A stretch of DNA of 64,000 nt from Sphaerisporangium krabiense (GTDB taxonomy: Bacteria; Actinomycetota; Actinomycetes; Streptosporangiales; Streptosporangiaceae): positions 4,840,001-4,904,000 of the forward strand of contig NZ_JACHBR010000001.1 in assembly GCF_014200435.1 (NCBI RefSeq). Direction: 5' to 3'. The notes under the pieces are model-generated. The model did no database searches and was not told the origin of the DNA. It worked only from the letters and a program-made list of their open reading frames with translations. This document shows positions 44,938 through 53,390 of the stretch, in pieces (position 1 is the first letter of the stretch; the number at the start of each line of letters is the position of its first letter). A program made the position numbers and the translations under genes.

Positions 44938-47535
44938 TCACCTGGCGTCGTGCGGACGCCGGTCGTGCCCGGGTGAGGGCGCCGCGCGTTCCTGCTCGCC
45001 CGGCCGCTCGCCGGTCGGCCGGCTCGCGGGCGTGTGCTTCTGCTTGCCCGGCCGCTCGCCGGTGGGCCGGGCCGAGGGTGTGTGCTTCTGCTTGCTGGGC
45101 TGCTCGCCGGTCGGCTGGGCCGAGGGCGCGCGTCCCGGCTCGTTCGGGCGCTCGCCGCTCGGCTCGTCGGAGGGCTCGTCGCTGGGCTCGTCGTCCGGCT
45201 CCGGGCTCGGCTGCTCGCACGGCTCGCCCCGGTCCGACCACCGCGCGCTGTCGCTCGCCGAGCCGAGGTCGGAGCTGACGGTCACCGTGACCTTGCGGGT
45301 GTCCAGGTAGCCGCACTCGGGGGTGGAGAACCGAGCGGTGTAGGTGCGCTCGTAGGCGGTGTCGCCGCTCAGCGTCGCCTGGCGCGTGACCGTGTGGCTG
45401 TCCCCGCCCTCGCCGCCGCTCAGCGTCTGGGTGAACGTCGCCGACAGCGCGACCGAGTCAGGGGTCGAGCTCTTGACCCTGACCGTCACCGCGCGCCCGT
45501 CGAAGCCGAGGATCGACACGGCCGGCGGCGCGCACTTGGACCCGGCGACCCTGACCTCCTTGGTCTGGGCGCCGTTGGCGGCGGCCGGCCGCGTGGCGAC
45601 CCGCACGCCGAAGTAGGCGACCTTGCCGCACGCGACCTCGCCGAGGCTCCCGCGCAGCGAGGCGCGGTAGGAGGTGTCGCCGGAGAACGTGCGCGAGGCC
45701 CGGTCGACCACCTTGGCCGCGCCCTCGCCCTCCCTGCGGGTGAACTCGGCCGCGAGGCTCACGGCTCCGGGCCCGCTCGTGCGCAGCGACACCTCGGCGG
45801 TGCCGCCGTTCCACTCCAAGGCCAGGTCGTCGACCGTCGGCGGCGGGCACGGCTCGCCCTTCACGGTGACCGTCCTGGTCTCGGTCCCGCCCGCGGCCTT
45901 GGGCGCGGTGGAGACCGTGACGCGGCGCACGACGGTGGTGCCGCAGGCCGGGGTCTCGAAGCCGCCGTCCAGCGTCCGGCTGTAGGAGGTGGCGCCGGAG
46001 AGGGTGACCGTGCGGGTGACGGCGGGGGCGGCGAGGGTGAGCGCGCGGGTGCCGGCGCGGCCGAGGCCGGCGGCCGAGGTCCCCTCGGTGAACCGCGCGG
46101 TCAGGGTGACGTTCTCCGTGGTGGTGGTGCGCACCCGCACGGTGGCCGCCAGCCCGTCGAAGGAGACGCCGAGGTCGCTCACCGACAGCCGGGTGGGCGT
46201 GGGGGTCGGGGTGGGCGTTGGGGTGGGCGTCGCCGGGGGCTTGGGGGTGGGTGTCGGGGTGGGGGTCGGCTTGTGCGTCGGGGACGGCTTGGTGCTCGTG
46301 CCGGGCGTGGGGGAGGACTTGCCCGTCGGAGGGGGCGGCGGGGTGTCCGGGGCGGAGGTGTGCGGCGGGATGGCGGAGGAGGACTTCGGCGTCCCCGTGA
46401 CCGCGGGATCGGCGCCGGAGTCCGAGGGGGTGGGCGTGGCCGCCGCCGGAGGGCTGCCCGGCTGCTCCGCCCCGGCGGTCGGCTCGATCAGCGAGACGCC
46501 CCGCACGGGAGTGTCGTGGCGGTTGGCGGCCAGCACCGCGATCACGACGCCGACCGCGAGGATGCCCGCGCCGATCAGCACGCGCGGCAGGTGCCGCACC
46601 CGCGCGCGGCCGCGTGGACGTCCCAGCGAGGAGGCGGCGTTGCTGGACCCGGCCTGCGCGCCCGGCTCCGCCAGCGGGAAGAACAGCGCCAGCAGCGCGG
46701 CCAGCTCCGCCAGGTGGCGGCGGCCCCGCTCCTCCCAGTCCTGCCCGTACGCGGCGACCGCCGCGCTCTCCAGCTCGCCGACGAACGCGCGCGCGGTGGT
46801 GGGCCGGTCGGCCGGGTTCTTGGCCATGCCGCGGGCGACCAGCGAGCGCACCGAGCTCGGCACGGCGTCGGCGGGGATGGGCGCCGACTGGTGCTGGTGG
46901 CGCAGGGCGGCCGGGTGGTCGGCGCGGTAGGGCCGCCTGCCGGTGAGGCACTCGAAGAACACGCAGGTGGCGGCGTAGACGTCGGTCGCGGGGCTCGAGG
47001 GCGCGCCGTTCCACTGCTCGGGGGCCATGTACGACGGCGTGCCGGACGGGGTGCCGGGCTGCCCGGCCGGGGTGGCGATGCCGAAGTCGGCGAGCTTGCT
47101 GAACCCGTCGGCCTGGACCAGGACGTTCTCGGGCTTGTAGTCACGATGGACGATGCCCTGGGCGTGCGCCGCCGCGAGCCCGGCGAGGGAGCCCTTGAGC
47201 ACGACCAGCGCGGCCTCCGGGCTCGTGGATCCGTGGTCGTGGAGGATCCTGCGCAGCGCCACGCCGTCCACGAGCTCCATCACGATCGCCGCGCCGAGGG
47301 GGCTCTCGACGTACTCGTAGAAGCGCACGATGTTGCGGTCGTCGATCTCGACCATCGTGCGGGCCTCTTCGCGGAACGCGGCGAGGAACCGCGGGTCCGA
47401 CCTCAGCTCGTCGCTCAGATATTTGATCGCCACATGGGCGCCGGTCTCGTCGTAGGTGGCCAGAACGACCCGGCCGCTCCCGCCGGAGCCCAGAACGCGT
47501 TCTTCCCGATAACCGGGAACGGACCAGGCGTTCAT
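44938..47535 (-). CDS. Membrane Ser/Thr protein kinase with three extracellular beta repeats
   Basis: The 865-residue protein has an N-terminal Hanks-type kinase domain (residues 8-260: GSGGSGRVVLA, Lys38 in VAIKYL, HRDYKPEN at 130-137, DFG at 150-152, SYMAPEQW). One membrane helix follows (about 319-337), then a Pro/Thr linker (375-448). Next come three tandem repeats of about 100-110 residues (about 452-563, 566-668, 672-773) that share LxxxFDG-like starts, SGxTxYxRTL, a TPxCG cysteine and a closing GEPCxPP cysteine. The acidic tail (775-800) leads to degenerate repeats of RPTGERPGKQKHTPSA. GAGGGG lies before the ATG. The repeats are not PASTA domains; they probably sense or bind something outside the cell. 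Confidence 0.93.
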   Translation of the reverse strand: MNAWSVPGYREERVLGSGGSGRVVLATYDETGAHVAIKYLSDELRSDPRFLAAFREEARTMVEIDDRNIVRFYEYVESPLGAAIVMELVDGVALRRILHDHGSTSPEAALVVLKGSLAGLAAAHAQGIVHRDYKPENVLVQADGFSKLADFGIATPAGQPGTPSGTPSYMAPEQWNGAPSSPATDVYAATCVFFECLTGRRPYRADHPAALRHQHQSAPIPADAVPSSVRSLVARGMAKNPADRPTTARAFVGELESAAVAAYGQDWEERGRRHLAELAALLALFFPLAEPGAQAGSSNAASSLGRPRGRARVRHLPRVLIGAGILAVGVVIAVLAANRHDTPVRGVSLIEPTAGAEQPGSPPAAATPTPSDSGADPAVTGTPKSSSAIPPHTSAPDTPPPPPTGKSSPTPGTSTKPSPTHKPTPTPTPTPKPPATPTPTPTPTPTPTRLSVSDLGVSFDGLAATVRVRTTTTENVTLTARFTEGTSAAGLGRAGTRALTLAAPAVTRTVTLSGATSYSRTLDGGFETPACGTTVVRRVTVSTAPKAAGGTETRTVTVKGEPCPPPTVDDLALEWNGGTAEVSLRTSGPGAVSLAAEFTRREGEGAAKVVDRASRTFSGDTSYRASLRGSLGEVACGKVAYFGVRVATRPAAANGAQTKEVRVAGSKCAPPAVSILGFDGRAVTVRVKSSTPDSVALSATFTQTLSGGEGGDSHTVTRQATLSGDTAYERTYTARFSTPECGYLDTRKVTVTVSSDLGSASDSARWSDRGEPCEQPSPEPDDEPSDEPSDEPSGERPNEPGRAPSAQPTGEQPSKQKHTPSARPTGERPGKQKHTPASRPTGERPGEQERAAPSPGHDRRPHDAR

Positions 47536-47759
47536 CGATTCCCCTCAGAGGTGGTGATGCTCCCGTCTCCCCAGACGAAGGTCTCACCCGATACGGCAAA
47601 TGTCACGAGATTGGTAGATCATTGCGGTGACGATTTGATTACGCTAGGTATGCCGGTTAAGCATACGTCAAGGTCAGAGCCATGTTCGGGTGGGTGGCGC
47701 GGCCCCGGCCACCCCGGGAGCGCGGTAGACCACTCCCCCCGCCGGGGGTGCGGACGGGG

Positions 47760-48902
47760 TCAGGAGAGGCAGTCGTAGACGGCCGAGGCCAGGCGGTACG
47801 CGCGCAGCGCGCCCGGGCCGGTGGTCATCATCCGGTTCATCGTGTACGCCATCGCGAGCCCGCGCCGGGGGTCGCCGAGGCCGAGGGCCCCGCCGAGCCC
47901 GGTGTGGCCGAACGCCGTCTCCGCCCCCTTGCGCGGGGTGAGGAAGTACATCGACGGGCGCATGAAGCCCAGGCCGTAGGCGCTGTCGACGAGCATGACG
48001 CGGTCGGGCCCCGACACGCGGACCCGCGTCCCGTACTCCAGGGTCTCGCGTGCGACGATCTCGCCCGCGACCAGGTCGCGGTAGAACCCGGCGAGGCCGC
48101 GGGCCGTGGCGACCATGCCCATGGCGGGCCACCCGGCCCGCATGATGACCGGGTGGTTGCCGCCGCCCTTGAGCTTGTTGGGGTTGGGGTTGCCGAGGGC
48201 CCGGGTCATCAGGCCGTCCTTGGAGTGGCCGGGGAAGCCGGCCGAAGCGCCGATTCCGCCCGCCGGCTCGCCCGCCGACATGCGCGCCGCGCGGGCGGCG
48301 ACGTCGTCCGGCGCGCCGAGCCACAGGTCCAGCCCGCGCGGCCCGGCGATCTCGCGGGCCACGATCTCGCCGGCGGTCGCGCCCGCGACGCGGCGGATCA
48401 CCTCGCCGGTCAGGAAGCCGAAGGTGAGCGCGTGGTATCCGTGCGCGGCGCCCGGCGTCCACAGCGGGGACTGGCCGGCCAGGCGGGCGGCGATGGCGGG
48501 CTGGTCCTCGAACTCCGCGACGGGCACGTCCTGCTCGACGACGGGCAGACCGGCCTCGTGGGTGAGCAGCCACTCCACCGTGATCCCGTCCTTGCCGTGG
48601 GCGGCGAACTCCGGCCAGACCTTCGCCACCGGCGCGCGCAGGTCGACCAGCCCGCGTTCGGCGAGCCACAGCAGCACGGTGGCCGTGACGGCCTTGGTGC
48701 AGGAGTAGGTGAGCACCGGCGTCTCGCGCTCCCAGGGCCGTCCGGTGTGCCGGTCGGCGACGCCGTCCCACAGGTCGACCACCGGCTCCCCGTGCAGGTG
48801 GACCGCGAAGGCGGCGCCGAGCTCCTCGCCACGGGCGAAGTTGTCGTCGAAGACCCGGCGCACCCGGTCGAACCGGGGGTCGCAGTGGCCCTGAGCCGTC
48901 AT
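47760..48902 (-). CDS. Serine hydrolase, beta-lactamase class C fold (EstB-like)
   Basis: The 380-residue product has the SxxK motif in TYSCTKAVTATVLLWLAERG, the YxN-like tyrosine in HGYHALTFGFLTGEVIRR and a third motif HTGLGG near the C-terminus. DLWDGVADRHTGRPWE and LLTHEAGLP are typical of the esterase/EstB branch rather than true beta-lactamases. No signal peptide is visible, so it acts in the cytoplasm, probably as an esterase or amidase. The substrate is unknown. It is 102 bases upstream of the end of a MarR gene on the same strand and probably not part of its operon. Confidence 0.9.
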   Translation of the reverse strand: MTAQGHCDPRFDRVRRVFDDNFARGEELGAAFAVHLHGEPVVDLWDGVADRHTGRPWERETPVLTYSCTKAVTATVLLWLAERGLVDLRAPVAKVWPEFAAHGKDGITVEWLLTHEAGLPVVEQDVPVAEFEDQPAIAARLAGQSPLWTPGAAHGYHALTFGFLTGEVIRRVAGATAGEIVAREIAGPRGLDLWLGAPDDVAARAARMSAGEPAGGIGASAGFPGHSKDGLMTRALGNPNPNKLKGGGNHPVIMRAGWPAMGMVATARGLAGFYRDLVAGEIVARETLEYGTRVRVSGPDRVMLVDSAYGLGFMRPSMYFLTPRKGAETAFGHTGLGGALGLGDPRRGLAMAYTMNRMMTTGPGALRAYRLASAVYDCLS

Positions 48903-49004
48903 GCGCGCACCTCTGTTCCAGGACGCTCCGGGAAGTGATCGTCGCCGCCCCAGCCTAACAAGCGCGGCCCGGCCCGGCGGCGGCCGAGCGGCGCCGCGGA
49001 GGGG

Positions 49005-49550
49005 TCAGCGGACGCGGCGCCGTCCGATGACGAGCAGGACCTCGCGCAGCGCGTCGGCCGCCCGGCGCACGGTCTCCTCCGGGACGGCGGCCATGACGTC
49101 GGAGTGCGCGCGGCCGGAGGCGTCGAGCGCGGTGGCGGCCACGCGGCGGCCCTCCTCGGTGAGGCGGACCCAGCGGCTGCGGCCGTCGCCGGCGTCGGCC
49201 TCGCGGTCGACGTATCCGGCGCGCGCCAGCCGCTGCAGGACGTTGCTGGTGCCGCCGGAGGTCAGGAACAGCGAGCGCGTCAGGTCGCTGGGCTTGAGGC
49301 GGTACGGCGGGCCGGCGCGGTGCAGCGCCGCGAGCACGTCGAACTCGGCGTAGGTCAGGCCGAGCTCCGCCATCTCGGCGCGCGTGGCCTGCTCCAGGAG
49401 CCCGCCGATGCGCGAGACGCGCTTGCTCAGCTCCAGGACGGTCACCAGCGAGGCGGGCAGCTCGGCCGCCCAGCCGGGCACCAGGGCGTCGACCTCGTCC
49501 TGGCGCGGGGCGCCGGCCTCGTCCCGGGCGTCGTGTCCTTCATGCCGCAC
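49005..49550 (-). CDS. MarR family regulator of the adjacent amidohydrolase gene
   Basis: The 181-residue protein has the MarR winged helix-turn-helix: AEMAELGLTYAEFDVLAALH, LKPSDLTRSLFLTSGGTSNVL and the wing YVDREADAGDGRSRWVRLTEEG. GTG at 49550 is the likely start. It is divergent from an amidohydrolase gene across 61 bases that contain overlapping AT-rich palindromes on top of the promoter. That geometry makes it the repressor of the amidohydrolase and probably of itself. Confidence 0.92.
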   Translation of the reverse strand: MRHEGHDARDEAGAPRQDEVDALVPGWAAELPASLVTVLELSKRVSRIGGLLEQATRAEMAELGLTYAEFDVLAALHRAGPPYRLKPSDLTRSLFLTSGGTSNVLQRLARAGYVDREADAGDGRSRWVRLTEEGRRVAATALDASGRAHSDVMAAVPEETVRRAADALREVLLVIGRRRVR

Positions 49551-49574
49551 CCGAGAAGAGTACCTTCACCCATA

Positions 49575-49604
49575 TTGCTTTTCTAAAAGCTTTTGAGCTA
49601 ACTT
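49575..49604 (+). promoter_or_regulatory. Amidohydrolase promoter with overlapping MarR operators
   Basis: TTGCTT (49575-49580) and TAACTT (49599-49604), 18 bases apart, form a promoter; the start codon follows seven bases later. Two overlapping palindromes, GCTTTTCTAAAAGC (49577-49590) and AAAAGCTTTT (49585-49594), fill the space between and overlap the -35 hexamer. Such an AT-rich block in this GC-rich genome is a typical MarR operator. Confidence 0.75.
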
Positions 49605-49611
49605 TCCTGCT

Positions 49612-50901
49612 ATGGCTACGTCGCTTTTGATCCGTAATGGGCTCCTCATCGATCCAGACCCCGTCCCCGTGGTGCGCAGTGGTGACGTCCTCGTCGAGGA
49701 CGGCGTGATCGCGGCCGTGGAGACCTCGCTCCCGGACGTACCCGGCGCCGAGGTGATCGACGCGATGGACCGCATCGTGATGCCCGGGTTCGTCGACACC
49801 CATCGGCACACCTGGCAGGCGGGCATCCGCTCGGTGGCCCCCGACGTCACCTTCGCCAAGTACCTGGGCCGCGTGCTCGGCGAGCTGGCGCCCCGCTACC
49901 GGCCCGAGGACGCCTACATCGGCAACCTCGCCGGCGCGCTGGAGTGCCTGGACGGCGGCGTGACCACGCTCCTGGACTGGTCGCACGTGCAGCTCACGCC
50001 CGGGCACACCGACGCCGTCGTGGACGCGCTGCGGCGGTCGGGGATCCGCGCGGTGTTCGGGTACTGCTACGGCGGGGACGGCGGCCCGCAGGGGCTCGCG
50101 GCCGAGGGGCGCCGCGTCCGCGAGCGGTACTTCGACCGCTCCGGCGGCCTGCTGTCGATGGCGGTGGCCGCGCTCGGCCCCGAGATCGCCGGCGAGGAGC
50201 TCGCCCTGCACGAATGGCGGCTGGCCCGCGACCTGGACCTGCCGCTGTCGGTGCACATGGGCGGGCACGGCGCCGAGAGCGCCGAGCGTGGCCTGGCCTT
50301 CCTGGTGAAGAACGACCTGCTCGGCCCGCGCACGACCTTCGTGCACCCGAACTTCTACACCGACGACGCGCTCCGGCGCATCGGCGACAGCGGGGGCACG
50401 GCCTCGGTGTCGCCGTTCGTGGAGGCCGGGCTCGGCATCGGCCACCCCGCGACCGGCCGCGCCCGCGCCAACGGCGTGCCCACCGGGCTCGGCGCCGACA
50501 CCGTGGCGAGCGCGCCCGGCGACATGTTCTCGGTGATGCGGGCGGCCTACGCGCTGGAGCGGGCGCGGCCCGAGGGGGCCGGCATGGGCCTCACCACCGG
50601 GGACGTGCTGCGCATGGCGACGATCGAGGGGGCGCGCGTGGCCGGGCTCGGCGAGGTGACCGGGTCGCTGACGCCGGGCAAGCAGGCCGACCTGGTGCTG
50701 CTGCGCGCCGACACGCTCGGCATGGCCCCGGTCCACGACCCGATCGGCGCGGTGGTGCTGTCCGCCGACCGTAGCGCGGTCGACACCGTGATCGTGGGCG
50801 GGCGGGTGGTCAAGCGCGACGGCGTGCTGTGCCACCACGACGTGCCGGCGCTGCTGGCGGCCCTCACCGAGTCGGCGGGGTACCTCGTCGCCGGGGGCTG
50901 A
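49612..50901 (+). CDS. Amidohydrolase family protein (ATZ/TRZ, 8-oxoguanine deaminase-like branch)
   Basis: The 429-residue metal-dependent hydrolase shows the HxH pair in PGFVDTHRHTW (His64, His66), the third histidine in LPLSVHMGGHG, the fourth in TTFVHPNFY and the aspartate in GLGADTVASAPGDMFSVMR. This is the layout of chlorohydrolases and cytosine/guanine-type deaminases. LTPGKQADLVLLRAD near the end is the usual closing strand. The start lacks a ribosome binding site and lies seven bases after the -10 hexamer. It is controlled by the divergent MarR repressor. A deamination or dechlorination substrate such as a purine or triazine analogue is possible but unproven. Confidence 0.9.
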   Translation: MATSLLIRNGLLIDPDPVPVVRSGDVLVEDGVIAAVETSLPDVPGAEVIDAMDRIVMPGFVDTHRHTWQAGIRSVAPDVTFAKYLGRVLGELAPRYRPEDAYIGNLAGALECLDGGVTTLLDWSHVQLTPGHTDAVVDALRRSGIRAVFGYCYGGDGGPQGLAAEGRRVRERYFDRSGGLLSMAVAALGPEIAGEELALHEWRLARDLDLPLSVHMGGHGAESAERGLAFLVKNDLLGPRTTFVHPNFYTDDALRRIGDSGGTASVSPFVEAGLGIGHPATGRARANGVPTGLGADTVASAPGDMFSVMRAAYALERARPEGAGMGLTTGDVLRMATIEGARVAGLGEVTGSLTPGKQADLVLLRADTLGMAPVHDPIGAVVLSADRSAVDTVIVGGRVVKRDGVLCHHDVPALLAALTESAGYLVAGG

Positions 50902-50944
50902 GCGGCGGGGCCGCGGGCCGTGCGGCGCGGGCGCGTCACGCGGC

Positions 50945-51577
50945 TCAGGTGCTCAGGATGCGCGCCGACTCCGACTCGTGCGCCAGCCTTCGCAGCACGT
51001 CGAACGCCTTGCCGTACAGGACCGTGCCGACGACCAGGGACTCGACCGCCGTCTCCCGGGCGCCGTGGAAGGGGATCTTGCCCATCTCGTGCTCGGCCAC
51101 CAGCCGCATCGTCAGGGCGGCGTACTCGCGCAGCCCCTCGTCGGAGGTGGGCATGCCGAGCTGGTCGAGCCGGACGAGCACCTGCGCCAGCTCCTCGCGG
51201 GTGGGCGCCTCGGGGTGCACGGTCCAGCCGAGGGCGTCGATGAGCCGGTCCACGCGCTCGCGGGCCCGGACGTGCTCGGGGTCGCCCGGCGCGTGCTCGG
51301 CGGGGGAGGCCAGCGCGTAGTGGGCGGTGCCGAGCATCGTGTGGAGGGGCATGTCCTCGTCCTCGACGGCCGCGATGATCTCGCTGATCGTGGCGACGGG
51401 CAGGCGCCCGACCTCCAGCAGCGCCCGGATGAGCCGGAGCCTGCGCAGGTGCCGGTCGCCGTACTCCGCCCGGGTGGCGGACGTCTGCTCGCCCTGGGGG
51501 AGCAGGCCCTCGCGCAGGTAGTACTTGATCGTGGGGATGGGCACTCCCGACACCGCGCTGAGCTGGGAAATCCGCAT
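50945..51577 (-). CDS. MerR family transcriptional regulator
   Basis: The 210-residue product begins with a MerR winged helix domain (MRISQLSAVSGVPIPTIKYY, LREGLLPQGEQTSATRAEYG, RHLRRLRLIRALLEVGRLP). The long C-terminal domain has no metal-binding cysteines, so it more likely senses an organic ligand. GGGGGC lies before the ATG. A 15-base palindrome sits 23 bases upstream of the start and fits self-regulation. It is 79 bases downstream of the DUF574 methyltransferase gene. Confidence 0.92.
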   Translation of the reverse strand: MRISQLSAVSGVPIPTIKYYLREGLLPQGEQTSATRAEYGDRHLRRLRLIRALLEVGRLPVATISEIIAAVEDEDMPLHTMLGTAHYALASPAEHAPGDPEHVRARERVDRLIDALGWTVHPEAPTREELAQVLVRLDQLGMPTSDEGLREYAALTMRLVAEHEMGKIPFHGARETAVESLVVGTVLYGKAFDVLRRLAHESESARILST

Positions 51578-51599
51578 GCCCCCGATGATACCCCCTCTA

Positions 51600-51614
51600 G
51601 ATAGCCTCGCTATC
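51600..51614 (-). promoter_or_regulatory. MerR-type operator
   Basis: GATAGC-CTC-GCTATC is a perfect 15-base interrupted palindrome in the 79-base gap upstream of the merR-like gene. MerR proteins bind this kind of dyad within the promoter spacer, so autoregulation is likely. Confidence 0.65.
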
Positions 51615-51656
51615 CAATGGAGGGCGCATGTCACCGCCGCGGGCCGGGCGCGGGGC

Positions 51657-52469
51657 TCAGCCGTCCTGCCGGGGGACGAGCCCGACGCCGCCGAGGGCGC
51701 CCGGGGCGGCGGGGTCGAGCTCCTCCTCCTCGTCCGCCCACTCGCGCAGGTGGGTGAGGCCGGGAGCCACCATGTCGAGCCCGGTGAAGTACGCGTCGAT
51801 CGTCTCGCGGTCGCGGAGCCTGAGCGTCCCGCGGGTGCGGGTGTAGATCTCACGCGCCCGGGCGACGGCGTCGGCGTTCACCACCCCCTTGTAGCCGTGC
51901 GACAGCACGAGCCCGCCGCCGGGGGGCAGCGAGCCGCGCAGGTACGACACGATGCTCGCGGCCTCGTCGTCATCGTCGACGAAGTGGACGATCGCGCAGA
52001 GGATCACCGCGAAGGGCCGGTCCAGGTCGAGGTGCCCGCGGACCCGCGGGTCGTCCAGGATGGCCTTGGGGTGGCGCAGGTCGCCCTCGACGACGCAGGT
52101 GCGCGGGCTGTCCGCGAGCAGCGCGCGGGCGTGCACCAGCACGATGGGGTCGTTGTCGACGTAGACGACGCGCGCCCCGGGCGCGGCACGCTCGGCGACC
52201 TGGTGGACGTTCTCCTGCGTGGGCAGGCCGGTGCCGATGTCGATGAACTGGGTGATCCCGGCCGCGGTGAGCAGGCGCACGGCCCGCTTGAGGAAGGCCC
52301 GGTTGTCGCGGGCGAACTGCCGCGCGTTGGGGAACAGCTTGATGATGTTCTCGGCGGCCTCGCGGTCGGAGGCGAAGTTGTCCTTGCCGCCCAGGTAGTA
52401 GTCGTACATGCGGGCGACGCTGGGAGTCTTGGGGTCGATCCCGGGAGGTGCCTTGTCGGTTCCGCTCAT
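51657..52469 (-). CDS. DUF574 SAM-dependent methyltransferase
   Basis: The 270-residue product belongs to the actinomycete-specific family marked by PSVARMYDYYLGGKDNFASD and FPNARQFARDNRAFLKRAVR, then the SAM-binding FIDIGTGLPTQENVHQVA and VVYVDNDPIVLVHARALL. ATG at 52469 is preferred, with AGGG seven bases upstream; GTG at 52502 is an alternative. Genomes of this group carry many copies and their substrates are mostly unknown. The acidic loop FVDDDDEAASIV follows motif IV. Confidence 0.92.
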   Translation of the reverse strand: MSGTDKAPPGIDPKTPSVARMYDYYLGGKDNFASDREAAENIIKLFPNARQFARDNRAFLKRAVRLLTAAGITQFIDIGTGLPTQENVHQVAERAAPGARVVYVDNDPIVLVHARALLADSPRTCVVEGDLRHPKAILDDPRVRGHLDLDRPFAVILCAIVHFVDDDDEAASIVSYLRGSLPPGGGLVLSHGYKGVVNADAVARAREIYTRTRGTLRLRDRETIDAYFTGLDMVAPGLTHLREWADEEEELDPAAPGALGGVGLVPRQDG

Positions 52470-52660
52470 CCGCGCCCTCGCCCTCGCAGTCAGAGACGTC
52501 ACGCCGGGTGACCAGCGTCATATCGCCGAATATAGACGACAATCCAGATCACGGTGATCATGTGACCAGTCTTCGTCTCGATGTCACTTGACGGTCACAG
52601 GCGCCGGCCACGCGCTGTGCCCGGGCGCTGTCCGGACGGTGTCCGGGCCGGGGTCGTCCC

Positions 52661-52693
52661 GCCGTCCGTTCCGCCGCGCGCGCGGCGGACGGC
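52661..52693 (-). terminator. GC-rich hairpin after the AlkD-like gene
   Basis: GCCGTCCG (52661-52668) pairs with CGGACGGC (52686-52693) around an inner self-complementary CG-rich stretch. Read leftward it lies 14 bases after the AlkD-like stop codon. No T run follows. Confidence 0.6.
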
Positions 52694-52706
52694 GGGCACG
52701 GCGGGT

Positions 52707-53390
52707 TCAGCGTTCGGGGAGGTTCTTGAGCGCCTCGCGGCGGCTCAGGCCGTTCAGTCCCTTGAGCCTGACGTACCGGAGCACCTCGCGCGGGTCGGTC
52801 TTGGCGTACTCGCGCAGGGCCCAGCCGATGGCCTTGCGGGCGAAGAAATCGGTGTCCGAGAGGCTCGGCTCGATGCAGGCGTATAAGAGGCCGAGGTCGG
52901 TGCGGTCCTTGAAGGCGTTCTGGCAGAGGATCGCCGTGCGGCGCTTCCACAGGTCGGGGCCGCCCGCCCACTCCAGCATCAGCGGGCGCATCGTGTCGGG
53001 GTAGGCGCGCAGCAGCCCGCCGACCCTGTGGACGGCCAGCTCGTCCACGTAGTCCCACCAGGCGCCCGTGACGATCATCTCCTCGTACATGGGCACCGTG
53101 TAGAGCGTCTGGAAGGGCTTGTAGTAGCGGTAGGCGCACAGCTCGATCGCGGCGTAGCGCTCCTCGCGGTACTCGGCGTCGCGCCACAGCGCGAGCACGG
53201 CCCTGCGCCACTCGGGGGCGGTGTCGATGCGGTGCTCGGCGAAGACGCGCTTCACCGCGGCCCGCCTCGGCGCGGCCTGCGCGCCGAGGAAGGGCATTGC
53301 CGACTTCATGTACGCCTGCATGGCGGGGGCCTTGGCCGGGTCGGCGGCCTCCGTCAGGGCCAGCCGCACGGCCTTGTGCAGCGGCGTCAT
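52707..53390 (-). CDS. AlkD-like DNA alkylation repair protein
   Basis: The 227-residue product is an all-helical HEAT-like protein of the AlkC/AlkD family of DNA glycosylases. TGAWWDYVDELAVHRVGGLL carries the conserved tryptophan and catalytic aspartate region; LWKRRTAILCQN and FFARKAIGWALREYAKTDP supply the arginine and tryptophan that contact DNA in AlkD. ATG at 53390 overlaps the stop of the KstR2-like gene (ATGA), so the two are translationally coupled. Members excise alkylated bases without base flipping. Why it is coupled to a lipid-type repressor is unclear. Confidence 0.9.
   Translation of the reverse strand: MTPLHKAVRLALTEAADPAKAPAMQAYMKSAMPFLGAQAAPRRAAVKRVFAEHRIDTAPEWRRAVLALWRDAEYREERYAAIELCAYRYYKPFQTLYTVPMYEEMIVTGAWWDYVDELAVHRVGGLLRAYPDTMRPLMLEWAGGPDLWKRRTAILCQNAFKDRTDLGLLYACIEPSLSDTDFFARKAIGWALREYAKTDPREVLRYVRLKGLNGLSRREALKNLPER

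Noticed and set aside
44087-45310. A 407-codon plus-strand frame after the ATPase domain
   Set aside because: It is a +1 shadow of the ATPase gene and then antisense to the VOC and kinase genes; its Arg-rich sequence has no domain.
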